A stretch of DNA of 64,000 nt, taken from contig CAKVLP010000001.1 in the NCBI GenBank assembly GCA_934757825.1, positions 62,001 through 126,000 of the forward strand. The letters are read 5' to 3'. A program made the position numbers and the translations under genes. This document shows positions 24,402 to 32,384 of this stretch, piece after piece. The DNA is from an uncultured Clostridia bacterium (GTDB taxonomy: Bacteria > Bacillota > Clostridia > Christensenellales > UBA1242). The notes under the pieces are model-generated. The model ran no database searches, had not been told where the DNA came from, and saw only the letters and a list, made by a program, of their open reading frames with translations. Every line of letters begins with the position of its first letter. Position 1 is the first letter of the stretch.

Positions 24402-27400
24402 CTATTTTGTCACTACTGGTTCGCTATCAACCTTGCTACGCAACGTTGCGCCAACTTCTTCTTTGCCAGTCATACCAGCATTAAAGTAGTCTTCGTGTTT
24501 TTGTTGCTCAGCGTCAACAACAACGCTTGTGATATTAACAACCTTATCTGGCGAACCTATAATGTCGATAACATTTCCGTCTGTGTCCATATACACCTTA
24601 ACACCATCAACTTCTTTCACTTGCGCCATAACCGGATTGCCTTCTTCGTCGACAATCGCTTCGCCGTTTGCATCAAGTAAAGGCTCCTCTGTCGAAGGTA
24701 TTTTTGGATTGCCAGCCTCGTCTACTTCGGTAAGCGCATCTGCGATTCCCAAATCGGCTAGTCCCTTGTCCTTCATTTCGTCTTTAACCATTTCAACATA
24801 TTTGTCAAAGTCAAAGTTTAAGCCCGCTTTAACAAACGCATTGTACAAGTGTTGGTTTCTGCGTTCTGGCGAAACACTATCGTCAGAAAGTCTTGGGTCG
24901 GACACGTTAAACTTGCCTTGTAGCATAGCATAAACTGTTGTTCTTGCCAAACCTGTTACGGTTAGATTTGAATGAGTCGCTGGATCCGCACCCTTAGGGA
25001 ACACATCACTTGCTCCGCTTGGCACAAACGCATCGCCCTCTTTGTTGTAAAGTTGAACGCGAAGTCTGCCGTTTTCATCTGGCTTGCCGTCTTCGTCCAT
25101 TTTCACAAGTTCGCCACAGTTAAGTTTCATCCATTCCTGTGCCTGTTCTGGCGTAACTTTGTCTGCTCCGTCCAATGGCTTCAATGCGCCACTTTCAATC
25201 GCTTGTCGCAAGTATGCAGCACTCTGAGCCTCAAAGTTTTCACGTATCATTTCGTCAACAAGTTCTTCTTGTGTATACCCATATTTGTCAATGTCGTCAG
25301 TTTTGCCGGAAGCAAGAGCAACTATTGCAAGTGCCTTATTTCCGATATATCTTCTGTAATTTCCAGCGTTCTTTTCTGGCGTTCTGCCATTGTCAACAGT
25401 ATTGTACACCGATGTAGGATCTATTAGTTTTTCAACCGATACACTAACATCGTGCCAGAAAGCAGTAGTTGCTATCTCGTGAACACCCTTTGGAGTGCCA
25501 GTGGAAATCTCCTCAGCCTCTTCGGCAGCAGCGGTTGACGGCAAAATGTGATGAGCTTCCATTTCACGTTTGTAAATTTCGCCAATCTTTGAGGTAGCAC
25601 GTGTTCTTGCTTGTGCATCAACATAAAGTTTATGTTTTTCATCTTCTGGCAATGTTGCCATTGTGAATTTATCCGCATCGGCACGCGTAGCATTTAAAGC
25701 GTCCAATCCGTCAAACACATTTTTAACAGCAAGGGCTCCTTGATACGCTTCGTCTGTAATACTTGCATCTCCCCTATCTTTGGCTTCAATAATTGCCTTT
25801 GCCTTATCTAGCGAATCATCGGCTAGCGCATTTGCCGTGAACCAGTCGTTAATTTTGCCCTTATCTTCGTCGGTTAATGGTTTTGCCGAGGCAATATTTG
25901 CAACTCTATTGTAATATTCAATTTTATTGGCAGCCGCATCAAACTCGGCAATATTTTCAGGAGTAAGTGTTCCCGCGTTAATCTCGTCCTTGTATTTATC
26001 GAACAGTGGATTTAGTTCGTGTTCTAGCCAGTACTGGTACACCTCGTCCTCGTTTTCAAATCCTTTGAGGATTGTTTCCAAACTTGGGGTTTCCGCAGGA
26101 GGTGTCTCTTCTCTACGACCCGCTTCCTCACGCGTAGCAGGAGGAGTGGTACTAAATACCGGAACCGCTTTCTCCATTGCACTCAATGCCAAATCCAACA
26201 ATTCCAATTGCGCATCAATTGACGAGTATTCTAGGCTTGGTGGATATACTGTAAAGTTATTAGCCGATACGCCACCATCTTTACCAGCACCAGGGCCCCT
26301 TTCCTCTCCTTCTTTACCAGTATCAGCAGTTTCACCAGAACCAGAAGAGTGTCCGTCTCCTCCACCACCTGCGCCACTAGGAGGGGTGCCACCTCCAGAT
26401 GTATGTTCAGCAGCATCGCCTGATCCAGCAACTCTAACACTATGGCTTGCCATTGCCGACCTATAAGTACGCCCAATCACGCCACAAGCACTTATTCTCG
26501 TTTCTGTTACAACATAAAGTTTATGTTTTTCATCTTCTGGTAATGTCGCCATTGTATACTTGTCAGCATCTGCTCGTGAAGCATTTATATCTGCTAGCCC
26601 GTCAAACACATTTTTCACAACTATCGCATTGTTATAATCTTCGTCACTGACACTTGAAGCATCTGCTTCTTTGGCAGTGATTATTGCCTTTGCTCTATCT
26701 AACGAATCGTCAGATAATGCATTTGCGGTGTACCAATCGTTGATTTTTCCCTTGTCTTCATCAGTTAGTGGGTTGGACAAAGCGATATCAACTACTCTAT
26801 CGTAGTACTCTTTTTTGTTTGCAACCGCATCGAACTCTGCAATAATTTCTGCCGAAAGTGGACCCGCCTTAATCTCAGCCTCATATTTATCAAACAGTGG
26901 ATTTAATTCGTGTTCTAGCCAATACACATAAACATCGGTCGCATTGTCGATTTTTGCAAGTGTCTCTTCCAATGTCAAAGGTGTTTCAGCAGTCTCCGCA
27001 GAATGAGTTTCAGTTTCGTGAAGCGCTGTTACATCTATTCCTAGTTCGGCAAGTCTTTCCTCAGTTATTTCATCTGGCAACAAACCTGTCATTCCATCTT
27101 TCTTTAATAACTTATTGATTTCTTCGTCTGATTTGCCATCTGCAACAGCCTTATCATATTCAGCCATTCCTTGTCTATTTAGAGTTTTTTCGGAAATAAT
27201 TGAATAAATCTTTTTAGACTCCGACAAAATGTATCTAGCATAGTTTTTCGAAGTAGGGTCAATGCCTCTATTTCTAAGTATTTCTTTTGCAGTATTAACC
27301 GCACACTCTTCTACATATTCACGTTGTCTATTGTCGATATAATTTTCAACAAATGCAACAACATTTTCCTTGGACAATGAATCAACATCACTTCCAAGCC

Positions 27401-29054
27401 CACGTTTTCCAGCAAATTCCCTAAGTTGTTTCTGATAATTATTGCCAAACACCTTGGCAAAGTTTTTAAGCATAACATCTTGATTTACGTTTTGTATCGC
27501 TCTTACACACGCATTCAAACTCGTGTCGCCAAGAGCCTCAATCTGTTCAATTTCCTCTTGTGAGAAATCAAACTCAGTTATGTTGTCAGTCAACTTAGAT
27601 AAAATACTTTTTTCAATATCGTTATATGAAAACATAATCGCCCTAAAATCAGGGTAACTAGAATCTTCGTTGATAAACAATTTGCCACCAAGATTTTCCA
27701 ACATTTTTTGATAAACGATAGTGTCCAATTCATCAAGAGTGCTTTCGGCAGACTCAATCATTTTGCGTCCATTATCGGCTGCGCCTTTCACTGTGGCATA
27801 TGTCGCACCGATATCGGATTTCACCTCATAACCACCCGCTATTACCGAGTCTTCATACAATCGTATCTCACACAAAGCAACTTGTCTTGCAACCTCTCTA
27901 ATAGCCATATTTTTTATTTGCTCTTCGCTTCTATCTGGGTGCACAAGTTTTAACCTAGCAATTTGTCTTTGCACGCTAGTTTTATCAATAGGGTTTCCAT
28001 CCGGATCCAAATATGGTTTGCCGTCTTCTGTATGCAAGTTTTCAAAAATACCAGTCGAAGCCTCTTCAATTAGTTCGGCCTCAGTTTTTGTACTGCCGTT
28101 TTTTCTGCTGTCTTGAATGTAAGCGCTAATTTTGTCAGTAATCCAATCTCTGGCTCTTGCATTTATTACACTCTTGCCAGCCTCACTATTTTCATTAAAG
28201 AAGTTTCCGTCTGAGAATGTTGCGATAAGCGACTTTTTGCGAGACTCTTTTTCGTCCGCTGTCAAAGCGGTAGAATTATCAATCTCTCTCTTAATGTAAT
28301 TATCTAGGGTCTCTTTGTAAAGTTTTGATACAAACTCCGTGTACTCCTCTTTCGTCACTTTACCATCAACGAATTTTCTAATGAATGCACTCGTCTCTGG
28401 GGTAACGCCGTCAACAGCCTCGCCGTTATAGATTTTTAAAAAATCCTCTTCCTTTAATCCAGCCAAAGGGCAATAGTTTATAATTCCATAAACGCCGTCA
28501 GACTCTTTCCCCGTCACAATCGCCTCAATGTTTTCAGGATTTTTCGATTCCTCGTAAAACTCTGGCGAAACGCCAGGCTTATTAACAGGAATATTACCAA
28601 GGATACCCATAGCGGAGTCAATAATCCCTTCGGTTATACGTATAACAACTCTTCTCGTAGCCTTAGTCTTTCTCTTGTCAAGGTTTAAGTCCTGTTTGGC
28701 TTCTTCGATGTTTTTGTACTTCACGCCGGCACTTTTAGGGATATTGATTTGGTCGTAATCAGCAAAAATATCATCGACCAAAGATGCAAGTTGATCATCT
28801 TTCAGCTGAGCAAAAGTCATCGACTCGCCATTAATAATATCTTTTTTATCAAGCGAAACAAGAGGGTGTTCATCAAAAAACAAGTTGGAAAGAGACTTTT
28901 CCAAGCGCTCAACAACCATATTGTGAATTCTGTCTTGTTCGGTGACTTCCGGGTCAATCTTAGTCGCAAATCCAGCAAGATCGTTGTAGTCTTTAAGATC
29001 CGGCCACGACTCAGCTTCTCTTTCCAGTCTTTCTCTTCTCTCTTCCTCTGTCAT
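24402..29054 (-). CDS. 1,550-aa cytosolic protein with tandem repeat and Gly-rich hinge; candidate substrate of the adjacent secretion system
   Basis: The start is taken as the ATG at 29054 because the AGGTGG ribosome-binding site overlaps an alternative GTG at 29063. No signal peptide or membrane helix is seen; the protein is acidic and helix-rich (EEERRERLEREAESWPDL). Residues about 688-851 and 988-1151 are two related copies of one module, sharing WLEHELNPLFDKY, EDKGKINDW, KNVFDGL and ATLPEDEKHKLYV. Between them is a Gly/Ser-rich hinge (about 871-928). The C-terminal 90 residues include a DANGEAIVDEEGNPV segment. No family recognised. It is transcribed just after the VirB4 gene from its own strong promoter, which suggests an effector or scaffold of that system. 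Confidence 0.8.
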   Translation of the reverse strand: MTEEERRERLEREAESWPDLKDYNDLAGFATKIDPEVTEQDRIHNMVVERLEKSLSNLFFDEHPLVSLDKKDIINGESMTFAQLKDDQLASLVDDIFADYDQINIPKSAGVKYKNIEEAKQDLNLDKRKTKATRRVVIRITEGIIDSAMGILGNIPVNKPGVSPEFYEESKNPENIEAIVTGKESDGVYGIINYCPLAGLKEEDFLKIYNGEAVDGVTPETSAFIRKFVDGKVTKEEYTEFVSKLYKETLDNYIKREIDNSTALTADEKESRKKSLIATFSDGNFFNENSEAGKSVINARARDWITDKISAYIQDSRKNGSTKTEAELIEEASTGIFENLHTEDGKPYLDPDGNPIDKTSVQRQIARLKLVHPDRSEEQIKNMAIREVARQVALCEIRLYEDSVIAGGYEVKSDIGATYATVKGAADNGRKMIESAESTLDELDTIVYQKMLENLGGKLFINEDSSYPDFRAIMFSYNDIEKSILSKLTDNITEFDFSQEEIEQIEALGDTSLNACVRAIQNVNQDVMLKNFAKVFGNNYQKQLREFAGKRGLGSDVDSLSKENVVAFVENYIDNRQREYVEECAVNTAKEILRNRGIDPTSKNYARYILSESKKIYSIISEKTLNRQGMAEYDKAVADGKSDEEINKLLKKDGMTGLLPDEITEERLAELGIDVTALHETETHSAETAETPLTLEETLAKIDNATDVYVYWLEHELNPLFDKYEAEIKAGPLSAEIIAEFDAVANKKEYYDRVVDIALSNPLTDEDKGKINDWYTANALSDDSLDRAKAIITAKEADASSVSDEDYNNAIVVKNVFDGLADINASRADADKYTMATLPEDEKHKLYVVTETRISACGVIGRTYRSAMASHSVRVAGSGDAAEHTSGGGTPPSGAGGGGDGHSSGSGETADTGKEGEERGPGAGKDGGVSANNFTVYPPSLEYSSIDAQLELLDLALSAMEKAVPVFSTTPPATREEAGRREETPPAETPSLETILKGFENEDEVYQYWLEHELNPLFDKYKDEINAGTLTPENIAEFDAAANKIEYYNRVANIASAKPLTDEDKGKINDWFTANALADDSLDKAKAIIEAKDRGDASITDEAYQGALAVKNVFDGLDALNATRADADKFTMATLPEDEKHKLYVDAQARTRATSKIGEIYKREMEAHHILPSTAAAEEAEEISTGTPKGVHEIATTAFWHDVSVSVEKLIDPTSVYNTVDNGRTPEKNAGNYRRYIGNKALAIVALASGKTDDIDKYGYTQEELVDEMIRENFEAQSAAYLRQAIESGALKPLDGADKVTPEQAQEWMKLNCGELVKMDEDGKPDENGRLRVQLYNKEGDAFVPSGASDVFPKGADPATHSNLTVTGLARTTVYAMLQGKFNVSDPRLSDDSVSPERRNQHLYNAFVKAGLNFDFDKYVEMVKDEMKDKGLADLGIADALTEVDEAGNPKIPSTEEPLLDANGEAIVDEEGNPVMAQVKEVDGVKVYMDTDGNVIDIIGSPDKVVNITSVVVDAEQQKHEDYFNAGMTGKEEVGATLRSKVDSEPVVTK
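25600..26090 (-). repeat. Intragenic repeat module, copy 2
   Basis: Codes for the second copy of the 165-residue module (WLEHELNPLFDKYKDEI to LPEDEKHKLYVDAQ) of the 1,550-aa protein. Offset from copy 1 is about 891 bases. The DNA is still clearly similar, for example in GTTCTAGCCA and TTTATGTTTTTCATCTTCTG. Confidence 0.75.
26500..26990 (-). repeat. Intragenic repeat module, copy 1
   Basis: First copy of the module in the 1,550-aa protein (WLEHELNPLFDKYEAEI to LPEDEKHKLYVVTE), followed by the glycine hinge. Confidence 0.75.
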
Positions 29055-29108
29055 AAAACCCACCTTTTGGGAGCAAACCGCTTTTGTCCCATATTTAATA
29101 TTACAAGT

Positions 29109-29137
29109 ATTATATCAAATAAATCGCGATAAATCAA
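29109..29137 (-). promoter_or_regulatory. Sigma-A promoter of the 1,550-aa protein operon
   Basis: Minus strand TTGATT (29132-29137), 17 bp, TATAAT (29109-29114) with extended TG (TTTGATATAAT). About 55 bases before the ATG. Confidence 0.8.
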
Positions 29138-29293
29138 TAGATTTGACTAAAAGTATAACCCAAAGTAATAATTGAGAGACTGGCAAAAAACTAAGGTTGT
29201 ATTAAAAACAGCACAGACCATAAAACAAAATCTGCACTAAAATTTCAGCCTTTAATAATTTGAAAAATGGCTAAAATACGTGGAATTTTAAGG
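29138..29293. other. AT-rich spacer without a gene
   Basis: Between the VirB4 terminator and the promoter of the 1,550-aa protein gene (whole gene-free stretch 29055-29382). No ORF with a ribosome-binding site, tRNA or clear repeat seen. Confidence 0.5.
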
Positions 29294-29306
29294 TTTTGCA
29301 TAGCAC
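29294..29306 (+). repeat. TTTTGCATAGCAC box (copy 4)
   Basis: Directly beside the terminator of the VirB4 gene; here the box lies on the left of the hairpin, unlike copies 3, 5, 6 and 7. Confidence 0.6.
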
Positions 29307-29310
29307 ATAA

Positions 29311-29334
29311 AAAACCAGCAATTTCTTGCTGGCT
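29311..29334 (-). terminator. Terminator after the VirB4-like gene
   Basis: CCAGCAA (29315-29321) pairs with TTGCTGG (29326-29332), followed on the minus strand by a run of six T. Confidence 0.8.
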
Positions 29335-29382
29335 TAATATACTTTAAATAAGGTTAATTTAGCGCACATTCCTTTAAAGACT

Positions 29383-32034
29383 CTATGCGTCCTTTTTCTT
29401 TTCGAAAAGTCTTTTAACTTGGGATAGCGCCTCAATCTGTACCGAAGTACGGCTCATAGGTCCCGTCATCAAGAACGCCTGACCACGACGAGCGGTAACA
29501 ATACTATCTTGCTCCTCGGTGTTGATACCACCGGCGTTACGATAAAGATTGATAAGGTCGGTCATATCGTTTGGAGATAGCGAGAAAATCATAGAATACT
29601 GGCTCGCGTTGATAACGGCAGTACTTTGCTGGGCAATTTCTTCCGATCCAACAAAGTCCTTGATGTTTTGGGTAATGATTATCTGCATTCCATTGTACTT
29701 TCTGATACGTTTTGCCATTTGCGCCATAAAGTCTAGCGCTATTGGGAACTTTTTGTTAATGAAAACGTGCGCCTCATCAACGGTTACAATGATACGGCGA
29801 TGATCTTCTTCCAATTCGGCATCGGCGAAATATTTAAGGTTAAAGTCACGGTTTTTAGCGATTTCGTTGTCCAAGAACTTAAATATCAACAACATTTGCG
29901 CATTTGCGATAATGTCGTTTCGGTTGATGATAAGCGACCTAAAATTGAAACAAACAAAGTTTTCGTTGGTCTTAACCGATGTGTAGCCGTTCCACAAGTT
30001 GCTGTTACGACCGCCAGTCGCAAACTTCTCGATAAAGGTCTTGGCAATCTGATAGTTACGTTGATAATACTCGTCTTTTTCGGTGGCAAGTTTTTCTTTT
30101 AATAGATCCATCAAGTCGTCGAAAATAGGGAAATCTTCGGGTTTTAGGCTACCGAAATCGCTGTGAGAAGTGATGCCTTTGCGGGCGTACAACTCTACTG
30201 TAAGCGAGTTAAGCGCCTCAAACGCGTCGGTGGAAATACCCGGCAAAATTATCTTGTAAAACTGCTCCATAAACTGCAAGTGAATGTTAAGCGAATCGTC
30301 GTCGCCACCCTCTTCGCCTTCCAGCGAAGGATATATGTGGAAGGGATTGAAAATACCGTTGATACTGCTTCCCACATCAATCATTTTGCCTTCAAGGTTG
30401 TAACACAAATACTCGTACTCGTTCTCGGGGTCGAGAATAAATACACGGGTGTTGTCGGCGGCGAAGTTTGCTAGCAATGTCTTGGTCGCAAACGACTTAC
30501 CACTACCCGACTTACCAATGATAACCATATTGCTGTTAACACGCTCGTTGTTACGCATAAAGAAGTTTGCAAACACGGGATAATTGTTGTAGCCAAGATA
30601 AAAGCCCCTTTCGTCTTGCAAAATGTTGCTGATAAACGGATACATAGCAGCAACAGTAGACGTCTGAATGCCACGATTGTAACTGTGAAGTGTGTCAAGA
30701 CGGCTGATATTGGAACTTACAAATCCGTCGATTTGCCTACCAAAGTTTTCGGTGTACCTAAAACCATTTTGTCTTAGGATTGCCCTAACCTCTTTTTTCA
30801 CCTTTTCGCTGGCGATAATGTGAGTGTTTACCTCAAACAGGTTTTCGTTGCTGTTTTTGATGCTCTGCAACAACTCTTGCAATGTGTCGTACTGGGTCTC
30901 GTTTTCAATCTTTTTACTTTCTTTGGCGTCTTTTCTCATACGCAAAGCCATTTCCATCAACGACTTATCCAACATTTTTTCGGCCTTGTATCTGTCCATT
31001 GGCGTGATATTAACCACTACACGCGTCTCTTCGATGTGGAACAAGTTGTACATCCACGCATTGCCTACTTCTAGCGGATAATCTGAAATAGTAAAAATAC
31101 GGTTAACCTCGCCGTCAATAGCCACAGTTGTGCTGTTAAACTTTACGCTGTCAGGGAACGCCCACCTTACCTGGTCGTCCGACGACAACAACTCCAACTC
31201 TCTCTCGTCGAAATTCGCAGTAAATGTGCTACGAAGGAACGACAAACGGTCGTTGTTAAGAACAAGTTTTGTGTAGATAGGTGTGCTGGAACTTTCTAGC
31301 GATGCCACCATACCATTAACAGTGGTTTCCAAAGCCTCACGGTCGGTGTCAAAAACCACAAGGAAATAATGGTCTTTAATAATCTTACTATCCTCATTAA
31401 GATATTTAATGCAGTCTAGCCTCTCCTCAAAAACCTCACTTCTCGCATCAAGTTCGTTTTGACCATATAGTCCACGCTCTGCCATTTCAATAAGGTTGTT
31501 GTACTTATCGTCCTCAAACCTTATCATCTCGTCCAAAATCATAGGCATTTTGGTGCGTACAATGCTCGCTTTTTGGTTGGTCGCAAGTCTCTGCAACGCC
31601 CTACTAAATGTGTCTACCACCATATTTTGTTTCTCTTCGGTTAGAAGCCCAAACGCACTTGGAAGTATCTCAATTACCATTCCATAATATCCACCAAAGG
31701 ATATAAACTTATCAGTCGACAACCCCGTAAATGGGATAATACGCTTGATGTCATCGTTTTTGTTTTTAGGCTTTTTGAAATACTTTTTCTTGTACGCCAT
31801 AAACTTAAATAGCAAAAACAAACCATAATACATCTTAATGCCGTCGGAAATAGGAATATACAAACACACATAAAGCGCCACAAATCCTAACGTAATGTAA
31901 ATTTTGTATGGTAAATTGGACGTGATAATAACAGCACATATCGCAATACCAATAAGCGCAACTATCAAGTCTCCAATCGTAAAATTGTTGTAAATTTCGG
32001 TCTTAACCCTACTTTTTCTAGGAATATATCGCAT
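29383..32034 (-). CDS. VirB3-VirB4 fusion ATPase of a type IV secretion-like system
   Basis: An 883-residue protein. Residues about 1-95 form a VirB3/PrgI-like part with two membrane helices (IGDLIVALIGIAICAVIITS, YITLGFVALYVCLYIPI); the rest is a VirB4/TraC-type AAA+ ATPase. Walker A is GKSGSGKS (residues 507-514), Walker B IVTVDEAH with Asp753, and a later TQN motif (QIIITQNIKDF) is also present. VirB4 energises pilus assembly and substrate transfer at the inner membrane. It resembles the conjugal ATPase of mycoplasma and Gram-positive ICEs (the Mbov_0397-type family, from memory). It has its own promoter and terminator. Confidence 0.92.
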   Translation of the reverse strand: MRYIPRKSRVKTEIYNNFTIGDLIVALIGIAICAVIITSNLPYKIYITLGFVALYVCLYIPISDGIKMYYGLFLLFKFMAYKKKYFKKPKNKNDDIKRIIPFTGLSTDKFISFGGYYGMVIEILPSAFGLLTEEKQNMVVDTFSRALQRLATNQKASIVRTKMPMILDEMIRFEDDKYNNLIEMAERGLYGQNELDARSEVFEERLDCIKYLNEDSKIIKDHYFLVVFDTDREALETTVNGMVASLESSSTPIYTKLVLNNDRLSFLRSTFTANFDERELELLSSDDQVRWAFPDSVKFNSTTVAIDGEVNRIFTISDYPLEVGNAWMYNLFHIEETRVVVNITPMDRYKAEKMLDKSLMEMALRMRKDAKESKKIENETQYDTLQELLQSIKNSNENLFEVNTHIIASEKVKKEVRAILRQNGFRYTENFGRQIDGFVSSNISRLDTLHSYNRGIQTSTVAAMYPFISNILQDERGFYLGYNNYPVFANFFMRNNERVNSNMVIIGKSGSGKSFATKTLLANFAADNTRVFILDPENEYEYLCYNLEGKMIDVGSSINGIFNPFHIYPSLEGEEGGDDDSLNIHLQFMEQFYKIILPGISTDAFEALNSLTVELYARKGITSHSDFGSLKPEDFPIFDDLMDLLKEKLATEKDEYYQRNYQIAKTFIEKFATGGRNSNLWNGYTSVKTNENFVCFNFRSLIINRNDIIANAQMLLIFKFLDNEIAKNRDFNLKYFADAELEEDHRRIIVTVDEAHVFINKKFPIALDFMAQMAKRIRKYNGMQIIITQNIKDFVGSEEIAQQSTAVINASQYSMIFSLSPNDMTDLINLYRNAGGINTEEQDSIVTARRGQAFLMTGPMSRTSVQIEALSQVKRLFEKKKDA

Positions 32035-32101
32035 TTGTCTACTCCCTTTTTATGTTACTATCTTTTTGCCATAAAAGTGATGGCACATAACTTTACATAA
32101 T

Positions 32102-32130
32102 ATTATATACTATTTAATAAAACTTAACAA
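32102..32130 (-). promoter_or_regulatory. Sigma-A promoter of the VirB4-like gene
   Basis: Minus strand TTGTTA (32125-32130), 17 bp, TATAAT (32102-32107), followed by a leader of about 60 bases. Confidence 0.7.
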
Positions 32131-32336
32131 ATTATTAAAAGCAAATTTTTACAAAATCCTCGCAATCCACACTCCGCACTCACAAGTTATTTACAATAAA
32201 ATGCCCTACACATAATATGCGGTCTATTAAGCACTACATAGAATACACAGCACATTACACAAAAACATATAAAACGTCGCCCACTGCATAGAATTTTAAT
32301 ATCACAAAACATAACCCCTTTAAACATCACAAAACA
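32131..32336. other. A/C-rich, G-poor intergenic spacer
   Basis: About 200 bases whose plus strand is rich in CACA, ACATA and CATAGAAT-like words and nearly free of G. No ORF or RNA gene is evident. Partial box-like words (ACATAGAAT, GCATAGAAT) occur near 32237 and 32287. Together with the VirB4 promoter and the next terminator it makes up the gene-free stretch 32035-32383. Confidence 0.4.
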
Positions 32337-32337
32337 C

Positions 32338-32368
32338 AAAAAAACACTGGGAAATCCCAGTGTTTTTA
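32338..32368 (-). terminator. Terminator after the VirB6-like gene
   Basis: ACACTGGGA (32343-32351) pairs with TCCCAGTGT (32354-32362), with A and T tracts. Confidence 0.85.
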
Positions 32369-32371
32369 ATA

Positions 32372-32384
32372 TTTTGCATAGTAC
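32372..32384 (+). repeat. TTTTGCATAGTAC box (copy 5)
   Basis: Lies between the terminator and the stop codon of the VirB6-like gene; its final C is the first base of the stop codon complement. Confidence 0.6.

Noticed and set aside
15429..29277. Shared 15-mer AAAAATGGCTAAAAT at 15429-15443 (minus) and 29263-29277 (plus)
   Set aside because: In AT-rich intergenic DNA a shared 15-mer pair is expected by chance in a window of this size.
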